DNA from: an uncultured Ruminococcus sp. | GTDB lineage: Bacteria > Bacillota > Clostridia > Oscillospirales > Ruminococcaceae | DNA length: 50,772 nucleotides | Assembly: GCA_946413815.1 (NCBI GenBank) | Contig: CAMKMD010000024.1 | Location: 1-50,772, forward strand | Direction: 5' to 3' | In this document: positions 19,038 to 27,174 of the stretch, piece by piece | Layout: each line of letters starts with the position of its first letter | How positions within the stretch are numbered: the stretch's first letter is position 1 | Made by a program: the position numbers and the translations under genes | The notes under the pieces: model-generated | What the model was told of the DNA's origin: nothing | Databases searched by the model: none | Seen by the model: only the letters and a program-made list of their open reading frames with translations

Positions 19038-20150
19038 ATGAGTACATTACGGCTGTGCTGTCCCTGCCATTTCGGACTGGAGAGCGTACTTAAATTCGAG
19101 ATAACAAAGATAGGCGGAACCGACCTTAAAGTGACCGACGGAAAGATAAGCTTCACAGGTGATGAGAACATCCTTGCAAGGGCCAATCTCTGCCTGTCTA
19201 CGGCTGAAAGAGTGCTGATAGAGCTTGCGGAGTTCCGTGCAGTGAGCTTTGAGGAGCTTTTTCAGGGGGTGAAGGCTCTTCCCCTCGAGGAATTCATCGG
19301 CGAGGAGGATGCCTTTCCGGTAAAGGGATACTCCCTTGACTCAGCCCTCCACAGTGTACCGGACTGCCAGTCCATCGTGAAGAAGGCGGCAGTAGAGCGT
19401 CTCAGGCAGGTATACGGCATAAGCTGGTTCAACGAGGAAGGCCCTAAGGTGCAGATAAAGTTCAGTATCCTGAAGGACATAGTGACTGTATACCTGGATA
19501 CAAGCGGCACAGGACTCCACAAGAGGGGATACCGCCGGAACTCCAATGCCGCGCCTATCAAGGAGACTCTTGCTGCGGGTATCATCGACCTTGCAAGAGT
19601 GCGCCCCGATACGATAGTATGCGACCCCTTCTGCGGAAGCGGAACTCTCCTCATCGAGGCTGCCTTCAAGGCACTGCGCATCCCGCCCGGGATAAACCGC
19701 CGCTTTGCCGCCGAGAAATGGGGCTGCATACCGGCAGAGGTATGGCGTGAGGAGCGCAGCCGTGCCATAGACGGCGTTGACCGCACAGGTAAATTCGAAG
19801 CCATAGGCTTTGATATAGACGACGATGCGGTTGCCCTCACCCTTGACAATGCCCACAAGGCAGGCGTGAAGTCACGCATACACGTTGAGCAGGCAGATAT
19901 CACCCGATTTGTACAGCCGGAGAACAGCGTAGTCATCTGCAACCCGCCCTACGGCGAGAGACTTCTTGAACTGCGGGAGGCTGAGGACATCTACCGCAAA
20001 ATGGGAAAGGTGCTGGGCAAGGGCGGCGACCGTCAGAGCTTCGTCATCTCACCACATGAGCAGTTTGAGGACTTCTTCGGCACAAAGGCACGCAAGCGCA
20101 GGAAGCTTTACAACGGCATGATAAAGTGCCAGCTGTATATGTACTTCTGA
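19038..20150 (+). CDS. THUMP-domain class I SAM-dependent RNA methyltransferase (RlmL/YpsC-like)
   Basis: 370 residues. An N-terminal THUMP-type RNA-binding region (about 1-160) is followed by a Rossmann methyltransferase domain with CDPFCGSGTLLIEAA (SAM-binding motif I) and NPPYGERL (catalytic motif IV). It matches the YpsC/RlmL group that methylates guanine N2 in 23S rRNA; the exact target base cannot be read from sequence. GAAAGG precedes the ATG. The stop is one base before the start of the ComF-like gene, so the two are co-transcribed. Confidence 0.92.
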   Translation: MSTLRLCCPCHFGLESVLKFEITKIGGTDLKVTDGKISFTGDENILARANLCLSTAERVLIELAEFRAVSFEELFQGVKALPLEEFIGEEDAFPVKGYSLDSALHSVPDCQSIVKKAAVERLRQVYGISWFNEEGPKVQIKFSILKDIVTVYLDTSGTGLHKRGYRRNSNAAPIKETLAAGIIDLARVRPDTIVCDPFCGSGTLLIEAAFKALRIPPGINRRFAAEKWGCIPAEVWREERSRAIDGVDRTGKFEAIGFDIDDDAVALTLDNAHKAGVKSRIHVEQADITRFVQPENSVVICNPPYGERLLELREAEDIYRKMGKVLGKGGDRQSFVISPHEQFEDFFGTKARKRRKLYNGMIKCQLYMYF

Positions 20151-20151
20151 T

Positions 20152-20835
20152 ATGCGGGAGAAAATAAAACGGCTGCTCCTCCACCTGATAGCGCCTACCC
20201 GCTGTCCGCTCTGCGGGGATTTCATCCGTCCGGCGGACAGGTTCTGCGAGGAGTGCGGGGCGGGACTCAGGGAATGGAGCGGAAAGTTCAGTGTTCCCGG
20301 TTCAGACAGCTTCACGGCAGCATTTGAGTACAACGACACAGTGAAGCCGGCGGTAATGCTGCTGAAAAACGGCATGGCTGACAATGCGGACTATGCTCTC
20401 GGCGGGGCGCTGTTTGACAGACTCAGTGCAGAGGGCATACTTGCCTGTACCGATATCATACAGCCCGTCCCCATGACCGCTGAGGATATCATGGAACGGG
20501 GCTACAATCAGGCAGAGCTTATTTGCCGGCATATAGGTAATCTTTCGGGTCTGCCTGTTGCGGACTGCATAAGGAAGCAGGCGGATACTCTGCCCCAGAA
20601 GACACTTAATAAGGCGCAGCGGGAGGTCAATCTGCGGGGAGCATTCACGGTGACCGCCCCTGATACTGTAAAGGGCAGCCGCATACTCCTCGTTGATGAC
20701 GTATGCACTACCGGCAGCACTCTTGCCGAACTCACATGGCTGCTCAAATCCAGCGGAGCAAAGGCGGTATACTGCGCAGCCTGCTGCAAGACACCGCCTG
20801 TAAAGGACGAAGAAGAATTACCAGATAACGGTTAA
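20152..20835 (+). CDS. comF: ComF family protein (phosphoribosyltransferase-like)
   Basis: 227 residues. An N-terminal four-Cys zinc site (CPLCGDFIRPADRFCEECG) is followed by a phosphoribosyltransferase fold with the PRPP motif ILLVDDVCTTGSTL. ComF proteins are needed for DNA uptake in competent bacteria, but the family is widespread in non-competent ones. The start ATG is one base after the methyltransferase stop. A strong terminator overlaps its stop codon. Confidence 0.9.
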   Translation: MREKIKRLLLHLIAPTRCPLCGDFIRPADRFCEECGAGLREWSGKFSVPGSDSFTAAFEYNDTVKPAVMLLKNGMADNADYALGGALFDRLSAEGILACTDIIQPVPMTAEDIMERGYNQAELICRHIGNLSGLPVADCIRKQADTLPQKTLNKAQREVNLRGAFTVTAPDTVKGSRILLVDDVCTTGSTLAELTWLLKSSGAKAVYCAACCKTPPVKDEEELPDNG

Positions 20836-20870
20836 ACCCCCTTCAGGAGATAACTCCTGTCGGGGGTTTT
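20835..20870. terminator. Terminator between comF-like gene and the carbohydrate-binding gene
   Basis: Composite stem AACCCCC..CAGGAG/CTCCTG..GGGGGTT with a TTTT tail on the plus side; it also serves the converging minus-strand gene. Confidence 0.85.
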
Positions 20871-20907
20871 GCCATATAAAATATAAGTTAACTGTCGAAC
20901 TGATGTA

Positions 20908-22755
20908 TCAGAATCCGAAGCCGGGTCTGCTGCCGCCTGAGGAGGAGGCTGCTCCTGTGACCTGAGTTCCGCCGGAAAGGGTTCCGCCGAAGCCTGCGGT
21001 CTGTACCGTATCGAGATCCTGGAAGTAGGTGGTGCCTGAAAGGGTGCCGCCTGTGTAGAAGGAAGCGCCTGAGGCTACGCCTGTGCCGCCTGCCTTGAAC
21101 TGTGTAACGCTCTTGCCTGCTATGAAGGTAAGGATGACCTTGCCGTCAGAGCCGACGAGTGATACTCTTGTGCCCTTATCAGCTGTACCTGTATTGTTTA
21201 CGACTGCTGTCATTTCGCTTCCGCCCATGCTCATGCCGCCGCTGGGGCAGTTGCTTGCCCATACGCCGCCGGTGACCTTTATGGAGTTTCCGCTGTCGCC
21301 GCAGTCGAAGGGCTCGTTGCCGTTGGTCACTACATAGCCGCCGTTTATCTCGATATCGCCGTTGGAGTCAAAGCCGTCATGGTCGCCGTTGGTGACGTTC
21401 ACGATGGAGAATCCGCCGTTGAACTGAAGGAGATAATCGCCGGAGCTGCTTCCGCCGAATCCGCCGCCCGGACGCCAGCCGCCGGGATTTGCATTGCCGG
21501 AGCCATCAGCGCCGCCTGCTGCGTTGTAGCCGTCATCTGTGGAATTCACGATGACTGAGCCGCTGTTCTGGTATATCTTCTGACCTTCAATGCCCTCGTA
21601 GGCCCTGGATACGGTAACGATGATATCATCATAGCCGTTGCCCTTTGTGCCTATGGTGAGCATATGGTCGGAATGCGCTGCATCATCTGCGGAGGCAAGT
21701 GTGAGCCTGCCGCCGATAAGATTCATATCTCCGCCGCAGTGTATGGAATCGTCAGATGAGTCTATGGTAAGACTGCCGCCGTTTATGGTGATATCGCCTT
21801 TGCTCTGCCACTTTGTACCGGCTTCGTCATAGAGACCTACAGCCTTGATGCCCTTAGCGGATATATCAGTCTTGTTGGAGTTGCCGTCCATGCCCCAGCC
21901 GCCCTGTGAGGAGCTTGCATTTCCTGAGAAGCTGCTGCCCTCAAAGGTCTTGATGGTGATGTCTCCGCCGTTCATGATGAACTCCTGCTCGGCCTGGAAG
22001 GCATCTGCATGGGACTCGATATTTACCTTGCCGCCGTTGACTGTGATAACGCCGGAGGTCTTGTCTGTATCAGTGCCGGTTGACTTTATACCGTCGCCGG
22101 CCTTGGTCTTTACTGTGAGATCTATACCGCTGTTGTCAGCCTCAGTGCCGTCGGACTTGGTGGTATCGCCGATTGTGATACTGTCCTTGGCACGGATGCC
22201 GTCATCTGCTGCATTGACTGTTACCTTGCCGTTGTAGATCTTCAGGTCGTTCTTGCAGACGATGCCGTCCTGATAGTTTCCGTTGATGGTCAGGCTGCCC
22301 TTTCCCTTGATCTTGAGATCATCACGGGAGAATACAGCAGCATTGATCGCTTCGGTATTGCCGTCGCTGTCGGTATAGGAATCAGTGTGTGAAGTGCCGT
22401 CGGATACGATGTTCTCAGTGCCGTTCTTGGCAATGAGCTGTACCTCGTCACCTATGCTTGCAACATATATGGGAGCCTTTGAGCTGTTTGCGATATCAAC
22501 GCCTTCAAGCTCGATCTCAACTGCTCCGTCGGGATAAGCTGTCTTGTCAACATCGACTATGATCTGTGCCTCACTGCTCTTTCCGCTGAATGTATATGTG
22601 CCGGGTTGTAGTATTGTAGCTGTTGTTCCGTTGATAGCCAAAGCCTCAGCGGGGTAGCCGGAGGTTATTGAAGCCTCACTTATTACTGACAGAGTCAGCC
22701 TTGGGCTCAGTATTGGGTGAAGGAGCTTCCTTGCCGGCGGGATCAACGTTCTCAA
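20908..22755 (-). pseudogene. Downstream part of a frameshifted Cthe_2159-type carbohydrate-binding protein
   Basis: The open frame gives up to 615 residues, but the first ~28 (MRTLIPPARKLLHPILS...) are an out-of-frame reading of the preceding gene's end, with no signal peptide. From about residue 28 the sequence is a second beta-helix module like the one in the upstream gene: repeated DDLKIKGKGSLTINGNYQDGI, ADDGIRAKDSI and DGDIEINGGYVVTNGNEPFDCG turns, ending SSSGGSRPGFGF. Cthe_2159-type proteins of Clostridium thermocellum bind cellulose and acidic sugars with calcium. Its frame is +1 relative to the gene above, and a one-base change near 22676-22695 would join them. Either a real frameshift, a sequencing error or recoding. 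Confidence 0.75.
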
Positions 22756-24163
22756 AGACTGTTACCGCCTCTGTGAGCTTGAAGCTGTCGGACTTGTCTG
22801 CGGAGTGTGTAACTCCTGCGCCTGTGCTTGTATTTGTAAGCGTATATGTCTCGCCCACCTTGAGATCGGGAGCGGAGATGAGTACGAATGCGTACTTCTT
22901 CATGAAGGTATAGCCGACTGTTGAGTAAGCAAGGCTGTTTGCCTTCTTCCAGCAGCCGTCCTCGTTTGCGGGATCCTTTACGCAGTTGAGGAGCATAGCA
23001 GCCTGATTCTCAACCTTCAGGATATCAGTCTTGGTCTGGAGATCGGTAGCTGTTACCACAACGATACCGCCTGTGATATTTGTGCCTGTAACTGATGTGA
23101 GGCCCTTGTCGCCGCCGGCATATATCTCACCGCCGGAGATATCGATAGTGGTCTCAGCCTGAACAGCGTCCTTGCCGGCCTTGATGCTTACCTTACCGCC
23201 TGTTACGGCAACGCTGCCCTCAGAGGACTTGATTCCGTCGCCCTCAGCGTCAACAGTGACAGTACCGCTCTTTACAGTAACTGATTTCTTTCCGTTGATG
23301 CCGTAGGTGGAATCATCCTTGTTGGTGGTCTTGATATTGATTACTGCACCGTTGATCTTTATATCGTTCTTGCAGTGGATACCATCCTGGGTATTGGCTG
23401 TGATATTGAGGATACCTGTATCCTTGTCGCCGCCCTTGAATGTGATATCGTCCTTTGCCTCGATAACAGCATCGCCGGTGGGTGTACCTGCAGCATCGAT
23501 ATAAGCAGTATCGCCGTCAGAGATGGTGTTCTCTGTGCCGTCTGCTATGGTGACTGAGGTGTTCTCAGCGTTGGTAACGAGGATAGCCGGAGCGCTCTTG
23601 CCTGTGATGCTTGCGCCCTCGAGGAAGAGCTTAACTGTCTCGGCATCTGCTGCCTCGTCTGCGATATTAACATCGATCTGTCCGTCATCGAGAGTACCGC
23701 TGATATGATACTCGCCGGAATGTGTGATTGTGAGCTTGGAGCCCTCAACGGCGGTATACTTCTTGGTATCGCCTTCAACAGTGATCTTTGTTCCTTCGAG
23801 CTTTATGCTTACGGAATACTTTTCCTCGGGAGTATCAGACGGGCCTGTACCCTCCATCCATGACTCGGGAAGAGTGATGATGCCTGCATCTGCCTTCTGG
23901 ATTGCAATGGCATCGTAGCCGGTGATGGAATCGCCTCTGTTGAATACGTCGGCGTTGTCAATAGCCTCCTCAGTGAGAGCGTACTTCTCCTTGTTTGCAA
24001 GGTACTGAAGTACGGCAACTGCATCGGCAACCGTTATCTTGCCGTCAAGGTTTACATCGCCGTACTTTGTCTCTGCCGCCTGTGCTGAAAACGGAAGAGC
24101 TGAAACAAGAACGGCTGCTGATGAGAGGGCTGCGAGAATCTTCTTTGTGTTTTGGTTTTTCAT
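22676..24163 (-). CDS. Secreted dockerin protein with Cthe_2159-type carbohydrate-binding module (upstream part of split gene)
   Basis: 495 residues. A signal peptide (1-30) is followed by an N-terminal type I dockerin (about 33-98, KYGDVNLDGKITVADAVAVLQYLAN and a second half DVFNRGDSITGYDAIAIQ). Then a right-handed beta-helix module begins KYSVSIKLEGTKITVEGD, with TQDGIHCKNDIKINGAVINI and GDGIKSSEGSVAVTGGKVSIKAGKDAVQ turns. An extracellular polysaccharide-binding role on the cellulosome is likely. The frame stops at 22676 with no terminator and continues in the +1 frame as the second module. AAAGGAG precedes the ATG. A CiaR-like direct repeat replaces the -35 of its promoter. Confidence 0.85.
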   Translation of the reverse strand: MKNQNTKKILAALSSAAVLVSALPFSAQAAETKYGDVNLDGKITVADAVAVLQYLANKEKYALTEEAIDNADVFNRGDSITGYDAIAIQKADAGIITLPESWMEGTGPSDTPEEKYSVSIKLEGTKITVEGDTKKYTAVEGSKLTITHSGEYHISGTLDDGQIDVNIADEAADAETVKLFLEGASITGKSAPAILVTNAENTSVTIADGTENTISDGDTAYIDAAGTPTGDAVIEAKDDITFKGGDKDTGILNITANTQDGIHCKNDIKINGAVINIKTTNKDDSTYGINGKKSVTVKSGTVTVDAEGDGIKSSEGSVAVTGGKVSIKAGKDAVQAETTIDISGGEIYAGGDKGLTSVTGTNITGGIVVVTATDLQTKTDILKVENQAAMLLNCVKDPANEDGCWKKANSLAYSTVGYTFMKKYAFVLISAPDLKVGETYTLTNTSTGAGVTHSADKSDSFKLTEAVTVFENVDPAGKEAPSPNTEPKADSVSNK

Positions 24164-24223
24164 ATGTATCTACTCCTTTATAAATTGTGTCACTGTATAC
24201 ACATCATGTTCTCTATGATTCAG

Positions 24224-24256
24224 ATTATACAGTGTCAGTCTTAAAATAATCTTAAA
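24224..24256 (-). promoter_or_regulatory. Promoter with response-regulator direct repeat (CiaR-like)
   Basis: Minus strand: TATAAT (24224-24229) with no good -35. In its place lie two TTTAAG hexamers (24251-24256 and 24240-24245) separated by five bases. TTTAAG-N5-TTTAAG is the known site of the OmpR-family regulator CiaR in streptococci. Activator-dependent expression of the dockerin/carbohydrate-binding gene is inferred. Confidence 0.6.
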
Positions 24257-24305
24257 GATAATTAAATATGAGAAAAAACTTTGTGACATATGCTGATAAA
24301 TGTCT

Positions 24306-24348
24306 GGAAAAGGCGGTCTGATGCCGGAAATCAGACATCAGACCGCCC
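24306..24348 (-). terminator. Intrinsic terminator downstream of the DIP1984/metallophosphoesterase/thrH operon
   Basis: Twelve-base-pair stem (24312-24323 with 24336-24347), on the minus strand followed by TTTT. It lies 200 nt past the stop at 24550. The 24164-24549 interval otherwise holds the promoter above and a small GCTGAC/GTCAGC hairpin near 24462-24482; I see no gene in it. Confidence 0.7.
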
Positions 24349-24549
24349 GACCGATCATTAGATCCCACGTACCCGCACCTCGTCCTGCCGTCAATGTATG
24401 GTAATAACAATAATCTGTCACAATGCGTATATGAGCTGTCCGGGCTGAGTTTTAAGTCATGTGCTGACGCCCGTGTCAGCTAACTGAGTCCACGTTTTGC
24501 TTGAAACGGGGAAAAGCGCATTCGCCCGGCAGGGCTACACCATGATCGT

Positions 24550-25011
24550 TCAGAGCAGTTCAGTGGTCCAGTTGATTGCCTGCACTGCGTTATCGAGCTT
24601 TCTGAGCTCTGCCGACATATCGTCGGCTGCCTTCTGCATCTTTACTACGTCAACGGTGCTGAGAAGGCGTATCTCCGCGTATCTTGCCCTCTGTCCGGTC
24701 TGGCTCGCCTCCGATATCAGCATATTGTATATCGAAAGCTTTGTGCGGAGGCTGTCCTTCTCTGCAAGCAGCTCCGTCATGGTCCTGCCGCCACGTTCCT
24801 CGCATACCGTCCTGCTGTTGGTGAAGTTTATCCTCTTCACGAGCTCCTCGAGCCGGTTGAGAGCGCCTTCAAGCTCCTTCAGAAGGTCTGCCGGCTTCTC
24901 CGCTGGCTTTTCGCCTTCCTGGACTATGGCGTTGCTGCGGATTCGTTCCCTGAGGGAGTCTATCTTGTTGTTGAGGTCTGCACGTTCCTGCAATGCTTCT
25001 GCAAGCTTCAT
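24550..25011 (-). CDS. DIP1984 family (septicolysin-like) coiled-coil protein
   Basis: 153 residues, almost all helical. MKLAEALQERADLNNKIDSLRERIRSNAIVQEG, LVKRINFTNSRT and the end KLDNAVQAINWTTEL are conserved in the DIP1984/septicolysin family. Despite the name there is no good evidence of lytic activity; the function is unknown. AAGGAG sits 8 nt before the ATG at 25011; upstream GTG and ATG codons overlap that site. Last gene of an operon with a metallophosphoesterase and thrH. Confidence 0.85.
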   Translation of the reverse strand: MKLAEALQERADLNNKIDSLRERIRSNAIVQEGEKPAEKPADLLKELEGALNRLEELVKRINFTNSRTVCEERGGRTMTELLAEKDSLRTKLSIYNMLISEASQTGQRARYAEIRLLSTVDVVKMQKAADDMSAELRKLDNAVQAINWTTELL

Positions 25012-25033
25012 TTCCATCACTCCTTAATATGTA

Positions 25034-26134
25034 TCATCCTGCGATATCTATAACGGCTATCTCCGCCCTGCAGCCTGTCCGGAAGGGGATCGCCCAGCCG
25101 GAAATACCGGAGGTCACAAGGAAATCGGTGCTGCCCCTGCGTTCAGTGCCGTATACCCTGTCATTCGCTCCGAAGGCAAGGCCGATATACCCGGCGGGGA
25201 AGAGATGGCCGCCGTGGGTATGTCCCGAGAGGACAAGGTCTGCGCCGGCTGCTGCCTCCTCCTCATAGGAATTCGGTTGATGATCGAGGACGATCGAATA
25301 CTTTGTTCTGTCAGTAGTGCTCAGCAGTTCCTCCATTGAAGCGCGGCTGCCGCCCTTCTGCTCCTCGGACTTGTCCTGACGTCCTATTATATAGAAGGTG
25401 TCATCCACAAGCACACTCTCGTCTTCAAGAACTGTCACGCCGCTGGCTATGAGCTGCTCCTTCAGGTCGTCGCCGGTATATCCCCGGTAGCTGGAATAGC
25501 CCTTGTCGTGATTCCCGAAGGAGAAATAGGTGCCGTACTTCGGGCGGAGCTTTGAGAGTGCTGCACAGGATGCTGTCATATCCGCCTTGTCGGTATCATC
25601 ATCGACGAAGTCTCCCGCAATGAGCACTATATCCGGTTCAAGGCCTGAGATACGGTCTATCTGCTCTTCAAATCCTTTTCCGTCGAAGGTGATGCCGACG
25701 TGGGAATCAGCGATGAGGACCGCTCTGATGTTTTTGCCGGTGAGCTTCGGCGAGGAGAAGGTATAGTTCCGTATCACGATGCTGTGTGCCAGATACCAGC
25801 CGATGCCGAGATATACTGCCGTGAATGCTATGGCAGCCGCTCCTGCATAGTTCCGTACACGCTCCCTGCCTGATACCTTCCTGTACACAGCGGCTATGAT
25901 ATCAGCACACAGCCAGAAGATGAACAGATGTATCAGCACGACTATTACGGACCAGGTGTTGATAAGAGCGAACAGCCCCGTCAGTGAGAGGAGAAGGACA
26001 GCTGCGATCCAGGAGAGCAGCCTGTGCTTCTCACCGAGCTTTTTCAGAAAGCTGAAGCGGTGTACCCCGCGTACGAGGTATACCGCGCCGCCGCCGGAAA
26101 CAAGCAGCATAGCGGCGAATATGATAAGCCACAT
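25034..26134 (-). CDS. Membrane-bound metallophosphoesterase (YkuE/YaeI-like)
   Basis: 366 residues. Four N-terminal hydrophobic helices (1-140) are followed by a calcineurin-like phosphoesterase domain with all metal motifs: IADSHVG (D-x-H), AGDFVDD (GD), FGNHD, LDHQPN and SGHTHGGH. The relatives YkuE and YaeI act on phospholipid-like or UDP-sugar lipid pyrophosphates, but the substrate here is unknown. Its start lies 4 nt after the thrH stop. Confidence 0.9.
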   Translation of the reverse strand: MWLIIFAAMLLVSGGGAVYLVRGVHRFSFLKKLGEKHRLLSWIAAVLLLSLTGLFALINTWSVIVVLIHLFIFWLCADIIAAVYRKVSGRERVRNYAGAAAIAFTAVYLGIGWYLAHSIVIRNYTFSSPKLTGKNIRAVLIADSHVGITFDGKGFEEQIDRISGLEPDIVLIAGDFVDDDTDKADMTASCAALSKLRPKYGTYFSFGNHDKGYSSYRGYTGDDLKEQLIASGVTVLEDESVLVDDTFYIIGRQDKSEEQKGGSRASMEELLSTTDRTKYSIVLDHQPNSYEEEAAAGADLVLSGHTHGGHLFPAGYIGLAFGANDRVYGTERRGSTDFLVTSGISGWAIPFRTGCRAEIAVIDIAG

Positions 26135-26138
26135 ATTC

Positions 26139-26741
26139 TTACTTTATTACTTCCCTGATGGCACCGAGGAGCTCATCATATTCCTCAAATGCCGGGAACT
26201 GGGGGTAATCCTTCTTTATCTGCTCCGTCGAGCGGAAGAGGAATCCCGCCTTGCTGGCCTTGATCATGCCGAGATCATTGTAGCTGTCTCCGCTTGCGAT
26301 GGTATCGTAGCCGATGGACTGGAGAGCCTTGACGGTAGTCAGCTTGGACTGCTCGCAGCGCATACGGAAACCGGTGATCTCGCCGTTCTCAGCGACTTCA
26401 AGCTCGTTGCAGAATATGGTCGGCATACCGAGCTTCTTCATAAGGGGAGCGGCGAACTGTGTGAAGGTGTCGCTGATGATGATGGTCTGACAGATGGAGC
26501 GCAGCTCATCGAGGAACTCCTTTGCACCGGGCAGGGGATCGATCTTGGCGATGGTGTCCTGTATCTCTTTGAGACCGAGACCGTGCTCTCTGAGAACTCC
26601 GAGTCTCCAGTTCATGAGCTTGTCGTAATCAGGCTCATCACGGGTGGTCTTCCTGAGCTCCGGGATGCCGCTTGCTTCTGAGAAAGCAATCCAGATCTCC
26701 GGTACGAGAACTCCTTCAAGGTCAAGACAGGTTATAAACAT
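26139..26741 (-). CDS. thrH: Phosphoserine phosphatase / homoserine phosphotransferase ThrH
   Basis: 200 residues, HAD superfamily. CLDLEGVLVPEIWIAF carries an unusual DLEG in place of the usual DxDGT, as in Pseudomonas ThrH; IISDTF is motif II and ASGDSYNDLGM motif IV. ThrH dephosphorylates phosphoserine and can move the phosphate to homoserine. The start at 26741 has GGAGG six nt upstream; the ATG at 26756 overlaps that site. First gene of a three-gene operon. Confidence 0.9.
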   Translation of the reverse strand: MFITCLDLEGVLVPEIWIAFSEASGIPELRKTTRDEPDYDKLMNWRLGVLREHGLGLKEIQDTIAKIDPLPGAKEFLDELRSICQTIIISDTFTQFAAPLMKKLGMPTIFCNELEVAENGEITGFRMRCEQSKLTTVKALQSIGYDTIASGDSYNDLGMIKASKAGFLFRSTEQIKKDYPQFPAFEEYDELLGAIREVIK

Positions 26742-26864
26742 ATGTGTTTCCTCCAATATATAAAAGTATATATTTATTATACATTAAACACCCCGATTTG
26801 TAAAGGGGAAAGCCATCATCTTTCACATCTGCCGCATTTACTTTATATGATGTTTCTGACGGAC

Positions 26865-27035
26865 TGACAGTGGGGGCGCTGCCCCCACGCCCCTGCCAAA
26901 GAGGCATCGCCTCTCTGGACTCTCATTTCAAAATCCCCCCTCCCCATTCATGGGGAGGGGGGATTTTGCAGCGGGATTCCTAAGGGACGAGTCCCTTAGG
27001 CGGGAGTTTGAGGGCAGAGCCCTCAATACCGGGCT
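26865..27035. repeat. Intergenic hairpin repeat, copy 2
   Basis: Successive inverted repeats: GTGGGGGC/GCCCCCAC; GAGGC..GCCTC; a long stem AATCCCCCCTCCCC/GGGGAGGGGGGATT (about 26932-26965); CTAAGGGAC/GTCCCTTAG; and GAGGGC/GCCCTC. From about 26913 to 27024 it aligns along its length with 39670-39780. The core GGACTCTCATTTCA is nearly the same in both. It fills most of the 433-nt gap between thrH and tex. Confidence 0.75.
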
Positions 27036-27088
27036 GTCAGAAATACCGCATAAAAGCAGATGCAGCAGATGTGAAAGCATCTTTGTAC

Positions 27089-27117
27089 TTGCATTCGTTT
27101 GTGAAATGTGGTACAAT
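27089..27117 (+). promoter_or_regulatory. Sigma-A promoter of tex
   Basis: TTGCAT (27089-27094), 17 nt, TACAAT (27112-27117) with TGTG before the -10, about 50 nt before the tex start. Confidence 0.75.
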
Positions 27118-27174
27118 AGAAATACCGCTTCAAAAGACACAATGCCGCAAGGCTCTCCAAAGAAAGGATAAGCT

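Noticed and set aside
22670..22700. Programmed -1 frameshift at the dockerin/Cthe_2159 junction
   Set aside because: The downstream frame is +1 relative to the upstream one, and no slippery heptamer is present.
24350..24549. 6S RNA, SRP RNA or RNase P RNA
   Set aside because: Compared against remembered signatures; no closing stem, GNAR tetraloop domain or GAGGAAAGTCC-type core is present.
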